A DNA stretch of 64,000 nt from Paenibacillus mucilaginosus 3016 (lineage in GTDB: Bacteria > Bacillota > Bacilli > Paenibacillales > NBRC-103111), in the NCBI RefSeq assembly GCF_000250655.1, contig NC_016935.1, forward strand, positions 3,490,001 to 3,554,000. The letters are read 5' to 3'. Each line of letters starts with the position of its first letter. Positions within the stretch are counted from its first letter, which is position 1. Under the pieces are notes generated by a model. It did no database searches. It was given only the letters and a program-made list of their open reading frames with translations, and was not told the DNA's origin. The position numbers were made by a program, and so were the translations under genes. Positions 17,531 to 26,749 of this stretch are shown piece after piece.

Positions 17531-18136
17531 ATGCAACAATCATGGCTGAAAGTGACGGCAGCGGCGGCTATCGCCGTACTCCTGGCCGCAGGCTGCGGCC
17601 AGAAGGCGCCGCTTTCGGGTGAAGCGCCGGTAACTCCACCCCAGAATGCGGCAGCGCCGGCTCCGGCCGCGGAGCCTGGGCCGCAGGGGAATACCACGAC
17701 GGAACCGGCCAAGGAGACTCCGAAGCCGGAGCCGAAGACGGAAGAGAAGCAGCTGACGATCAAAGCCTACTTCAGTGATGCACAGCTGGAGAAGCTCGTG
17801 GAGAAGAGCGTGAAAGTCACGTACCAAGCGGACAAGGACAAGTATCTCGCCGCGCTGAACAGCCTGAAGAAGGCGCCGGATGCGGAGACGATAACCTTGT
17901 TCAAAGGATTCACCTTCAAAAAAGCCGAACTGAAAGAGGGCCTGCTGACCGTCGATTTGTCGATGGGAGAAGAGAGCCGTCTCGGTTCCGGCGGGGAAGA
18001 GCTGCTGCTGCAGGCGCTCCAGAAAACCCTGTTCCAATTCGAGGAAGTGGGAAGCATAGATGTGCTTCTGGACGGCAAACCGGCCGACAGCCTCATGGGG
18101 CACATGGAGCTGCCGCACCCAATCAAGCGGCCCTAG
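17531..18136 (+). CDS. GerMN-domain lipoprotein
   Basis: 201 residues: lipoprotein signal with lipobox LLAAGC (Cys22), a disordered Pro/Ala/Glu-rich linker (about 23-75) and a single GerMN domain (about 78-198; ITIKAYFSDAQLEKLV, then a basic-acidic segment and LLQALQKTLFQFEEVGSIDVLLDG). GerMN domains occur in B. subtilis GerM, which is needed for sporulation and cortex formation, and typically stand beside Amidase_3 genes, as here. GerM itself has two GerMN domains, so this is a shorter relative. Anchored on the outer face of the cytoplasmic membrane, it probably works with the upstream amidase. Confidence 0.88.
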   Translation: MQQSWLKVTAAAAIAVLLAAGCGQKAPLSGEAPVTPPQNAAAPAPAAEPGPQGNTTTEPAKETPKPEPKTEEKQLTIKAYFSDAQLEKLVEKSVKVTYQADKDKYLAALNSLKKAPDAETITLFKGFTFKKAELKEGLLTVDLSMGEESRLGSGGEELLLQALQKTLFQFEEVGSIDVLLDGKPADSLMGHMELPHPIKRP

Positions 18137-18184
18137 ATTGAAATGAAAGTGCAAGCGGCATTAGACTGAGAGGAGCCATACACG

Positions 18185-20941
18185 ATGAGCAAGAAACATA
18201 ACCAAGCGCGCAGGCTGGCAGCCGCCGTACTGGCTTTGACGCTGGCGGTGGGCAGTCCGGCATACGCTGCGGAAACTTCTGCGGAAGGAAGCTCCGCGGC
18301 AGCGGCCGACACGGCCTCTCAGCGGTTCTCGGACGTGAGCGCCGAGCACTGGGCGATCAAGCATATTACGAAGCTGTCGGCTCTCGGGATTATCGAAGGC
18401 TATGAGCGCAGGGAATACCGCCCGGAGAACTCCGTCACCCAGCAGGAAGTGGTTGTGATGGCGCTCCGGATGATGGGACTGGAGTCCGAGGTCCAGAAGA
18501 ATAAAGCGGAGACGGTGCTTCCTGTAGCCGTAAGCGACTATGCGAAGCCTTATATCGCCTATGCGTTCGACAAGGGGCTGATTCTTCCTTCGGAAGAAGT
18601 GGAGGCCACTCCGGCTAAGGCGACGTGGGGAACCAAGGAGGCGACCCGGGAGTGGGTGGCCAAGCTGGTGATCCGCGCCATCGGCAAAGAGCAGCTGGCG
18701 GAAGATCTGGAAGGCGAAAGCTCATCCTTCAACGATGCAGAGGATAACTCCGAATGGGCCGGCGGCTATATTAATGCGGCCGTCTCCCTGAAGATCGTGC
18801 AGGGCTTCGAGGACGGCGGGTTCAAGCCGCAGGGCAAGGTAACCCGGGCCCAGATGGCGACGTTCCTCAGCCGGGCGGACAAGGAGATGGTCAGCCGTCC
18901 GAAGAACATCGTGACAGGCTATGTGCTTGAACTTACCGACCGGAAGCTGAAGCTCCTGAACGCAAATGAAGAGACGGTCGAATATACCGTGTCTTCCGAT
19001 ACGGTCGTATATAATGCGAAGGACGATTCCCGGATTGCCCTGTCGAACATCAAGCTGACCAATGAAGTCTATTTGGTGGTCAAGGGCAATGCGGTATCTT
19101 ATATGGAGCTTACGAACGAGGAACAAAAGCTCGAGACGTTCGAAGGCACGCTGAGCAAGCTGTATCTGGATCAGATGATGGTTTCCCTCCAGCAGGGCAA
19201 CCAGGATACCCTGTACAAGCTGGCTGAGAATGTGGCCGTTACAGACTCGGAAGGGCGGGGTCTCAGCCTGAGCTCTGTTGTTCCAGGGACGATTGTGGAG
19301 CTCAAGCGCAACACGCTGCTCAAGGAAGAGAACATTTCCCTGATCGTGGTGAAGCAGCTTCCGATCAGCAAGACCGCGGAAGGCACCATTCTGAGCATCG
19401 AAGCGGACAAGGGGACGATCTCGTTCCAGGAGAATGCTTCCGGCCTTCCGGAGAACTACGGCATCTCGCTGCAGACCTCGGTGAAGACGGCTGACGGGGC
19501 GGCTTCGGACATAACGAAGCTGCGGGTAGGAGACAATGTTACCTACGAGATCAAGGATAATGCACTGATGAATATCACGATCCGCAAGCAGGCGGATTAC
19601 GGCCAAAGCGTGCAGGCTACCATGACGAGCCTGAACGAAGACAAGACGATTCTTACCGTGAGCAAAAGCGGCGAGGGCCTCGGCGCTTACTACATAGCGG
19701 ACAATGTGGCCGTCACCATCGACGGACTGCAGAACGCGTCCCTCTATGATCTCGAATCCGGTGATGAACTGAAGCTGGAGCTGCTCAACGATAAAGTCGT
19801 AGGGATCACCGTAACTTCGCGTTCGATCAAGCAGTATATTTACGCGAGTATTATTGGGTACGATGCCGATACCAAAGCCTTAATGATCAATTCCGAGGCA
19901 GGTGTCGGGGCGTTCAAGCTGACCGAGAATACGTCGATCCGATACCAAGGGTCGAAAATTGATCTGAGCCAATTTCAGACCGTCTTCATCGGCAGCTCCA
20001 CCAGCTCCAATTCGAGAAAATCCCGAGTGGACCTCAAAGTATCGAAGGACAAGGTCGTCTCCATCGAAAATACGCAGTATGTGGACGGGACGATCACCCA
20101 GCTGACCAACAACAGCAACATTGCGAACGATCTTACCATCCGTACGGCGGGCGGTCAGAACCTGACCTTCAAGGTCAATAACGGTACGCCGGTCGAAGTG
20201 GAAGGGAAGACAACCGCAACGCTGGGCGACCTGAAGGTAGGCGATCTTGTGCGCGTGACGCCGACCTTCGCGCAAGATTATGTAACGAAGATCTCCTCGC
20301 TGAAGTCCGGGGTGTACAAGGTGCTTTTGACCAATGCAACTTCCCGTGAAGTGCAGGGCAAGGACGCAAGCGGCAAGACCGTCAAGTTTACGATCGAGAA
20401 CGACGACAAGATCTACAATCCGGGTCAGGCATCGCATACCTTCAGCCAGATCGGCATCGACGAGTACATCACGGCTACCATTGTCGGAACCAAGGTGGAC
20501 AGCGTGACGATCCAGAACGCGCAGCGGGGCAAGGTGACCGGAGTGGATGCGGCGGCGGGCACCGTGACACTGCAGGCTTTTGGTGGCGCCGTACAGGTCG
20601 TTAACGTCGGAACGGGAGCCAGCGTCAAGCAGGGAGCGGCAGTAATCGGCACGCTCGGCTCCGTGAAGCCGAACGACCGGGTCGAGATCCGCAAGGACGA
20701 GAGCGGCAAGTACGTCATCGAACTGGCATCCGTCAGCAAACGGACGGTGAGCGGCTACGACAGCGTCCTGAAGCAGATGGTGTTCAAGGCCGGTACGAAT
20801 AACGAGAAGACGAACTACAACCTGTTCACCAAGGCGTACCTGCACAAGGGCAGCGAAACGGTGGCGGCAGGCTCCTTCAAGGCTGATGAAGAAGTGAATG
20901 TGTACGTGATCGACGACAAGATCTTCGAACTGGAGAAATAA
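18185..20941 (+). CDS. S-layer homology (SLH) domain surface protein
   Basis: 918 residues: signal peptide ending in AYAA, then three SLH modules (about 40-95, FSDVSAEHWAIKHITKLSALGII; about 115-170; about 180-235, WAGGYINAAVSLKIVQGFEDGG) that bind pyruvylated secondary wall polymer, then some 680 residues of beta-rich sequence without a recognised enzyme domain. The C-terminal part contains loosely repeated modules of the type TVTGYV-L-KLKLL-A-ETVEYTV and GTIL-SIEADKGTISFQ-A, suggesting a series of small beta barrels. Likely a cell-surface or S-layer-associated protein; the function beyond wall attachment is unknown. It follows the GerMN gene by 48 bases. Confidence 0.9.
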   Translation: MSKKHNQARRLAAAVLALTLAVGSPAYAAETSAEGSSAAAADTASQRFSDVSAEHWAIKHITKLSALGIIEGYERREYRPENSVTQQEVVVMALRMMGLESEVQKNKAETVLPVAVSDYAKPYIAYAFDKGLILPSEEVEATPAKATWGTKEATREWVAKLVIRAIGKEQLAEDLEGESSSFNDAEDNSEWAGGYINAAVSLKIVQGFEDGGFKPQGKVTRAQMATFLSRADKEMVSRPKNIVTGYVLELTDRKLKLLNANEETVEYTVSSDTVVYNAKDDSRIALSNIKLTNEVYLVVKGNAVSYMELTNEEQKLETFEGTLSKLYLDQMMVSLQQGNQDTLYKLAENVAVTDSEGRGLSLSSVVPGTIVELKRNTLLKEENISLIVVKQLPISKTAEGTILSIEADKGTISFQENASGLPENYGISLQTSVKTADGAASDITKLRVGDNVTYEIKDNALMNITIRKQADYGQSVQATMTSLNEDKTILTVSKSGEGLGAYYIADNVAVTIDGLQNASLYDLESGDELKLELLNDKVVGITVTSRSIKQYIYASIIGYDADTKALMINSEAGVGAFKLTENTSIRYQGSKIDLSQFQTVFIGSSTSSNSRKSRVDLKVSKDKVVSIENTQYVDGTITQLTNNSNIANDLTIRTAGGQNLTFKVNNGTPVEVEGKTTATLGDLKVGDLVRVTPTFAQDYVTKISSLKSGVYKVLLTNATSREVQGKDASGKTVKFTIENDDKIYNPGQASHTFSQIGIDEYITATIVGTKVDSVTIQNAQRGKVTGVDAAAGTVTLQAFGGAVQVVNVGTGASVKQGAAVIGTLGSVKPNDRVEIRKDESGKYVIELASVSKRTVSGYDSVLKQMVFKAGTNNEKTNYNLFTKAYLHKGSETVAAGSFKADEEVNVYVIDDKIFELEK

Positions 20942-20996
20942 ACACAGCCCTGATTCTTTCTTAAAATTTTCTTAGGAATGAAACTTTTTTAACCTG

Positions 20997-21047
20997 AGAT
21001 CGTCTGTGTTAAAAGGAGGAAGCTCCCGATGCGCAGGCGGTCTTTTT
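20997..21047 (+). terminator. Probable terminator after the SLH gene
   Basis: AGATCGTCTGTG can pair, with two G-U pairs, with the segment ending GCAGGCGGTCT, followed by T5. The remainder of the 264-base gap before nth shows no gene. Confidence 0.5.
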
Positions 21048-21205
21048 CCTATGGGGAAGACCGGTGTTGTACGGCTGCGGGGTTCTCCTCAAAAAATAAA
21101 ACTTCGTTTTTCGTAAAAAGTTCGTATTTTGTCGGCATTAGTCATTGATTACGCAGGAACGATTCGGTAAACTGAAAGAAACAAACGGAACAGGAGAGGG
21201 AACGA

Positions 21206-21901
21206 TTGAACAATGCTCAAGCCAGAGTAATTCTAGACACCATCGCCGACATGTTCCCGGATGCTCACTGTGAGCTGAACCACTCCAATCCGTTTGAGCT
21301 TACAATTGCCGTTCTGCTGTCCGCGCAATGCACGGACGAGACGGTGAACAAGGTGACCGCTACGTTATTCAGCAAATACCGGAAGCCGGAGGATTATCTC
21401 GCCGTTCCCCTGGAGGAGCTCGAGCAGGATATCCGGCGGATTGGATTGTACCGCAACAAGGCGAAGAATATTCAGGCCCTCTGTGCCATCTTGTTGGACA
21501 AGTACGATGGGGAAGTGCCTCAGGAGCATGAGAAGCTCGTAGAGCTTCCCGGCGTCGGCCGCAAAACCGCCAATGTGGTGGTGTCGAACGCCTTCGGCGT
21601 TCCGGCGATCGCTGTGGACACGCACGTCGAACGGGTGTCCAAGCGTCTTGGCTTCGCGGCCCACAAAGATTCCGTGCTCGAAGTGGAGAAGAAGCTGATG
21701 AAGCGGGTTCCCCGCGAAGAATGGACGGATACGCACCATCGTCTCATCTTCTTCGGACGCTACCACTGCAAAGCGCAGAATCCCAAATGCGGGGAATGTC
21801 CTCTGCTGGATTTGTGCCGCGAAGGAAAAAAACGTATGAAAACGAACTCGAGTAGGAAACCTATACCAAAAGCGAAATCAAGCAAGACGGCGACAGTTTG
21901 A
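21206..21901 (+). CDS. nth: Endonuclease III
   Basis: Base-excision repair glycosylase/AP lyase for oxidised pyrimidines. The 231 residues contain the helix-hairpin-helix LPGVGRKTA with catalytic Lys120 and the catalytic Asp138 in VDTH, plus the 4Fe-4S motif Cys188-x6-Cys195-x2-Cys198-x5-Cys204. It starts at TTG 21206 with AGGAGAGGG upstream. The basic tail after residue 210 (KTNSSRKPIPKAKSSK) is longer than in E. coli. Gene order ypmB...nth is that of Bacillales with the aspB-asnS-dnaD block missing. Confidence 0.96.
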   Translation: MNNAQARVILDTIADMFPDAHCELNHSNPFELTIAVLLSAQCTDETVNKVTATLFSKYRKPEDYLAVPLEELEQDIRRIGLYRNKAKNIQALCAILLDKYDGEVPQEHEKLVELPGVGRKTANVVVSNAFGVPAIAVDTHVERVSKRLGFAAHKDSVLEVEKKLMKRVPREEWTDTHHRLIFFGRYHCKAQNPKCGECPLLDLCREGKKRMKTNSSRKPIPKAKSSKTATV

Positions 21902-21924
21902 AAAAAGAAAGGACAGGATAAGCA

Positions 21925-22197
21925 ATGAAATGTATTTCTGTGTACACCAGTGATTTTGAGGTATTCTCCGATATTTACGAGAAAGTGCTCCAAACCCCTC
22001 TCGAGGAGAACGAAGAAAAGCAGGTAGAAGGCATTACGGTATCGGAGTCGGGCAGTGTGCCGGAGAACTACCTTATCCGGATGAAGCAGCGTCCTGAAGT
22101 GGTGGTCATGAAGGTAAAGGACCGCGACATTACGATCCTGCAGCACCGTGACGTGTTCGAAATTTTTATCCCGGAAACGGAAAATATGGTACACTAA
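21925..22197 (+). CDS. Small unknown protein downstream of nth
   Basis: 90 residues, not recognised. Soluble, acidic, no signal or membrane segment: MKCISVYTSDFEVFSDIYEKV at the start and a repeated valine-rich strand (PEVVVMKVKDRDITILQHRDVFEIFIP) that suggests a small alpha/beta fold. It has an AAAGGA ribosome binding site 23 bases after nth and ends in its own terminator, so it is coexpressed with nth. Similar small proteins downstream of nth are familiar in Paenibacillus, but no function is assigned. Confidence 0.75.
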   Translation: MKCISVYTSDFEVFSDIYEKVLQTPLEENEEKQVEGITVSESGSVPENYLIRMKQRPEVVVMKVKDRDITILQHRDVFEIFIPETENMVH

Positions 22198-22220
22198 AAC
22201 CGAAGCGATTCGGTTTTTTT
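22196..22220 (+). terminator. Terminator after the nth operon
   Basis: AAAACCGAA (22196-22204) and TTCGGTTTT (22209-22217) with a GCGA loop and further T; the stem includes the stop codon of the preceding gene. Confidence 0.9.
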
Positions 22221-22265
22221 GTTTTTTAGAGATAAACGAGAACAAGAACGGGGCAGGAGAGACGC

Positions 22266-25200
22266 ATGACGACTGGCAGAACGGCGGGCGAGACCGCCTT
22301 GAAGGACAAGGAAGCTGAACTGGGAAGTGTAGAAAAGAAGGGCATGGCGGGCGACCCGGCGATGCGGGAGGCAGTCCGCACCTTGCTGGGCAAGGTAGAG
22401 CAGGCGGGTGACGAGGAGAACGCACGCAAGCTGAAGCAGCTGCTGGCCAAGGCGGAGAGCGGACGGCTCTATTTGGCGTTCTGCGGGCACTTCTCCGCAG
22501 GCAAATCGAGCCTGATCAACCGGTTGTGCGGGCACCAGCTCCTTCCCTCTTCGCCCATCCCGACGAGCGCGAATATCGTGTCGATCGTCTCGGGCGAAGC
22601 CGGGGCGCGCGTAATCTACCGGGAGCTGGGAGAGGGCGGGTCCCCGAAGGTGGACCGCGTCGCCTTGGAGGATCTCGCGGAACACTGCCGCAACGGCACG
22701 GATATCGAAACGGTGGAGATCGCCTACCCGATCCCGCTGCTTGGGGAAGCGGCTGCGCTGCTCGATACGCCGGGGATCGATTCCACCGACGATGCGCACC
22801 ACCTGGCGACGGAGTCGGCGCTGCATTTGGCCGACGTGGTGTTCTATGTCATGGATTACAACCACGTCCAATCGGAGATTAACCTTTCGTTCACGAAGAA
22901 AATGACGGAGTGGGGCAAGCCGCTCTACCTAATCATCAACATGGTCGACAAGCACCGGGAGCAGGAGGTGTCACTGGAGGCCTATCGCGACGGGGTGCGG
23001 GAGGCATTCGCCTCCTGGGGTGTCCGGCCGGACGGTATCGTCTACACGTCGGTGAAGGTGCCGGATCATCCGGCCAGCCAGTGGAACCGGCTCGATTGGC
23101 TGCTCCGGGAGCTGATCTCCCTGCGGGAGCCGCTCGTGAACCTAAGCCTGGAGAAGTCCGCCAAAGCGCTGGCCGGCGCCCATGCCGCCAAAATGGCGGA
23201 GGCAAACGAGCCGGCGAAGGACGCCATCCGCGCACAGCTCGAGGAAGGCGGCGTCGACATCGCTGCCCCACAGGCGGAGCTGGAGCGCCTGGCGGCTGAG
23301 CTCGCCAGGCTCGAGGAGATGCCGCGCATGCTCGACGCGGCCCTGCGCAAGGATGTGGCGGCGGTGCTCGACAACGCCAACATTACCCCGGCGGTGACGC
23401 GCGATCTTGCGCACGCCTATCTCGAGAGCCGCCGGCCGGGCTTCAAGGTCGGCTGGTTCGGCAGTGCCGCGAAGACGCAGGCCGAGCGCGAGGCGCGGCT
23501 CTCTGCGCTGCACAAAGACTTCGCGTCGCAGCTTGAGACGCAGGTTGAACGGCATGTGCAGCAGGCGGTGAAGTCGAGGCTGGAGGGGCAGGGACTGCCC
23601 TTGGCCCAGGTGACGGAGGCGGCCGACCGCATTCATGCGGAAGTGACGCCGGCCTGGCTGGCGGCGCAGGTCAATGAGGCCGCCTCGTTCGGCGGAGAGT
23701 ACACGCTGACGTACTCGAAGGGCATTTCGGCGGAGGCGAAGGCGCTCTACCGCCAAGCCGCGCTTGCGGCCGGCGAAGAGCTGATCGCGCAGCTGGACGC
23801 CGCGCTGCAGGAGCCGCGGGCGGTCCTGCGCGGGCAGGCTTGCGGAGCTCCAGGCGCGCCTCGGCGGCCTGCGCGAGCTCGATGCGCTCGCCGCGGCCGA
23901 GGCGGCCTACGGCACCGCGCGCAGCTGCGCCAGCCGGCGGAGCGCCTGCGGGCGGCCGCGGGCGAGCTGGACGGCACCGCCGCGCTGGCGAGCATCCGGC
24001 GCTCGCTGCTCGATAAGGCTGAGCGCCTAGGGCAGGACCGGTTCACGATCGCGCTGTTCGGCGCGTTCTCGGCGGGCAAGTCCTCGTTCGCGAATGCGCT
24101 GATCGGGCAGCGGGTGCTGCCGGTGTCGCCGAACCCGACGACCGCGGCGATCAACAAGATCATGCCGCCGGCGCCAGAAGCGGGCTGGCCGCACGGCACG
24201 GCCAAGGTGCGGATGAAGAGCCGCGAGCGCCTGCTCGACGACGTAGTGTACTCGCTCGGCGTGCTCGGCATTCACGCCGAGGGAGAGAAGGCGGCGCTGG
24301 AGGCGGCGAAGGGGCTGCAGCCGGCCCAAATCCCGGGCAAAGGCAAGCCGCACTACGCTTTTCTGAAGGCGGTCGAGAAGGGCTGGTCTGAGATGAGCCC
24401 GAAGCTCGGAGAAGAGCTCAAGGTATCCTCCGATGAATTCGGCGCCTATGCGGCGGAGGAATCCCGTTCCTGCTTCGTCGAGGAGATCGAGCTCTACTAC
24501 AATAACCCGCTTACAGAGCAGGGCGTGGTGCTTGTCGACACGCCGGGAGCGGACTCCATCAATGCGCGCCATACCGGCGTGGCCTTTGAATATATCAAGA
24601 ACGCGGATGCGATTCTGTTCGTCACTTATTACAATCACGCCTTCTCGCACGCCGACCGGGAGTTCCTGCTCCAGCTTGGCCGGGTGAAGGACAGCTTCGA
24701 GCTTGACAAAATGTTCTTCATTGTCAATGCCGCGGACCTGGCCTCTTCTCCGGAGGAGCTCGAGGGGGTTGTCTCGCACGTGGAGAGCAATCTGCTGCAG
24801 CACGGCATCCGTCACCCGCGGATCTACCCGCTGTCGAGCTATTATGCGCTGCAGGGCAAGCTTGCAGGCGATGCGGAAGCCGTGGAAGAGACGGGCATCC
24901 TCCGCTTTGAGCGGGAGTTCGTGCGCTTCACGTTCGGCGAGCTGACCGAGATGGCGGTGCGTGCCGGCGATGCGGAAGTGAAGCGGGCCGCCGACGTGCT
25001 GAGCTACTTCATGGAGCGGGCTACGGCGGACGCGTCGGAGAGGGAGCGCGAAGCGGCCCAGCTGCGCGAATCGCTCAGCGGTGCGCTGAGAAGGCTCGAG
25101 TCCCCGGAGCTGGAAGCGGAGCAGCGCGAGCTCGCCAAGGACGTGGCGGAGCTGCTGTACTATGTGAAGCAGCGTACGACCTACCGGTTCGGCGAGCTGT

Positions 25201-25817
25201 TCAATCATGCGATCAACCCGGCGGTATTCCGGGAGGACAACCGGGACCCGAAGGCGATCCTCGTGTCCGCCTGGGAAGATCTACGCCGGATGATCACCTT
25301 CGATCTGACCCAGGAGGTGCTCGCCACCACGCTGCGCATCGGCAACAAGGTCAACGCGCTGCTGAAGGGGGCGGAACAGGCTTGGGCGGAGGAGGTGCGC
25401 CGGGGCGGGATCGATTCCTTCGAAGCCTCGGAATTCCGGGCGATGGAGCTGAAAACGCCGGAGCTGACAGCCCAGCTGAAGGTAGAGATCACCGCCAAAT
25501 GGCTCGGGGGCTTCTTCAAGAACGCGAAGCAGTTCTTCGAAGGCGAAGGGAAGGCCCAGCTGCGCAAGGAGCTCGAAGCGCTGCTCGTCGCGCCTATGAC
25601 CGCCTTCGCGGAGGAGCAGACGCAGACGCTGCAGGCGGTGTACGCCGCGCAGCTGCAGGAAGGCGCCGCAGAGCGTGCCGAAGCGATGCGGCAGGCACTG
25701 CAGGAGCATGCCGGCGGCCTGCTTGAGGCGCTCGAAGCGAAGGTCGACCTGCCGGCGCTGCGGGCGAAGCATACGCGGCTGCTGCAGTGCCTGGAGCCGC
25801 AGAAGTCGAAGGCGTAA
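22266..25817 (+). CDS. dynA: Double dynamin-like GTPase (DynA/YpbR-like)
   Basis: 1183 residues in two tandem dynamin-like units. Unit one has GHFSAGKSS at about 73-81 and DTPGIDSTD; unit two has GAFSAGKSS around Lys605 and DTPGADSINAR, each with a helical stalk. B. subtilis DynA is such a fusion; it tethers and fuses membranes and helps protect against phage and pore damage. Residues about 523-553 (nucleotides about 23833-23915) look wrong: this frame is Arg/Pro-rich, while the next frame reads RLAELQARLGGLRELDALAAAEAAYGT, a proper helix. Two compensating indels in very GC-rich sequence explain this. The protein is otherwise intact. Confidence 0.88.
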   Translation: MTTGRTAGETALKDKEAELGSVEKKGMAGDPAMREAVRTLLGKVEQAGDEENARKLKQLLAKAESGRLYLAFCGHFSAGKSSLINRLCGHQLLPSSPIPTSANIVSIVSGEAGARVIYRELGEGGSPKVDRVALEDLAEHCRNGTDIETVEIAYPIPLLGEAAALLDTPGIDSTDDAHHLATESALHLADVVFYVMDYNHVQSEINLSFTKKMTEWGKPLYLIINMVDKHREQEVSLEAYRDGVREAFASWGVRPDGIVYTSVKVPDHPASQWNRLDWLLRELISLREPLVNLSLEKSAKALAGAHAAKMAEANEPAKDAIRAQLEEGGVDIAAPQAELERLAAELARLEEMPRMLDAALRKDVAAVLDNANITPAVTRDLAHAYLESRRPGFKVGWFGSAAKTQAEREARLSALHKDFASQLETQVERHVQQAVKSRLEGQGLPLAQVTEAADRIHAEVTPAWLAAQVNEAASFGGEYTLTYSKGISAEAKALYRQAALAAGEELIAQLDAALQEPRAVLRGQACGAPGAPRRPARARCARRGRGGLRHRAQLRQPAERLRAAAGELDGTAALASIRRSLLDKAERLGQDRFTIALFGAFSAGKSSFANALIGQRVLPVSPNPTTAAINKIMPPAPEAGWPHGTAKVRMKSRERLLDDVVYSLGVLGIHAEGEKAALEAAKGLQPAQIPGKGKPHYAFLKAVEKGWSEMSPKLGEELKVSSDEFGAYAAEESRSCFVEEIELYYNNPLTEQGVVLVDTPGADSINARHTGVAFEYIKNADAILFVTYYNHAFSHADREFLLQLGRVKDSFELDKMFFIVNAADLASSPEELEGVVSHVESNLLQHGIRHPRIYPLSSYYALQGKLAGDAEAVEETGILRFEREFVRFTFGELTEMAVRAGDAEVKRAADVLSYFMERATADASEREREAAQLRESLSGALRRLESPELEAEQRELAKDVAELLYYVKQRTTYRFGELFNHAINPAVFREDNRDPKAILVSAWEDLRRMITFDLTQEVLATTLRIGNKVNALLKGAEQAWAEEVRRGGIDSFEASEFRAMELKTPELTAQLKVEITAKWLGGFFKNAKQFFEGEGKAQLRKELEALLVAPMTAFAEEQTQTLQAVYAAQLQEGAAERAEAMRQALQEHAGGLLEALEAKVDLPALRAKHTRLLQCLEPQKSKA

Positions 25818-26749
25818 ACGGTGAAGCCGGCGGTATGAGGCATGGGGGGAGGTGGGTATCGACCGCCTTCTCCACTGCCGCCCGCACCACGGACTCGCAT
25901 TGAAATAGGGCCAGCACGCGAGTTTCATCCGCACAGGATGAAATAAAGGAACGGAGATGCCTTATTGGTGTGTTTTTCGTGCCTGCGCGGCGGAAAACGA
26001 AACTCTGGTGCGCTATGGGACGATTTTGCATGAGAAATCGGCCTCTGACCAGGAATAGCTATTTTCGTGTTCACCCAGGAGTGTTACACAGTTGCATCAA
26101 GCTTATGGAGTATGGACATCAGCCGGCGGAGACATCCGTCGGCTTTTTGCCTTGCTCCGGAAAGGGAGCAGCTGGTCGAAATTCTCTTCAAGTCAGCATT
26201 GGGTATGCTTGTATTTCACTCAACGCCCGTTCGTCAACTCTGAAGTTTCATGCCTGAAGTAGGACCGGAAAGCCCTTCTTCCACGCCTGCCGCAAAAGGT
26301 GAAGAAGCAGCCCTGCATTTTGCCTGCTTTTCCCCCTTTTCCAGCGGTCACAAAATCGCCTAAGTTTTCGTGAAAGGGTTTACAATCAGACGATTCCGCA
26401 TGATTTCGGTGAAAAAGATGGGCTCAGTTATCCAAATGAGAAGATATGAAGAAATATCTGGAATAGAACTCGATTATGGAGGCGTTCTCTGTTGCCGCTC
26501 CCAAGCGATGGTGCTACACTTCAACTCATAGCTGAAACGCTTCAATCGGCACGGTACTCTGGAGTCCGGGCGTCCTTTTTCATGCCTGTCGGCGCTTTGG
26601 GGAAGCGACGGAAACCGTACGTACGGCACGTAAGCTCCGCGGCTGAAGTTGAGGCCGCCGATTCACAGACACACGGTATGCGGCAGGGGTTTTGATTCCT
26701 TCGGCGATGGCTGCCGGATGGGGCGAACCCCGGGAGAAGGAGGGTCTCC
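25818..26749 (+). other. Long gap without a convincing gene
   Basis: 932 bases. Contents: a terminator at 26121-26149; a cre-like sequence TGAAAGGGTTTACA (26371-26384, one mismatch to TGWAANCGNTNWCA but in the central CG, so doubtful); and an open frame of 67 codons from TTG 26492 with a GGAGGCG ribosome binding site whose product resembles nothing I know. Base composition is lower in GC than the flanking genes, which suits decayed or regulatory DNA. Confidence 0.5.
26121..26149 (+). terminator. Terminator-like hairpin in the gap after dynA
   Basis: AGCCGGCG (26121-26128) pairs with CGTCGGCT (26137-26144) through one G-U pair, followed by T5. Confidence 0.65.

Noticed and set aside
21029-21148. 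Short open frame with AAAGGAGGA before nth
   Set aside because: Its start lies in the arm of a likely terminator and the product is Ser/Phe-rich without known relatives; a real leader peptide cannot be fully excluded.
25970-26257. 95-codon open frame in the gap after dynA
   Set aside because: Contains a terminator hairpin and has no ribosome binding site or recognisable fold.
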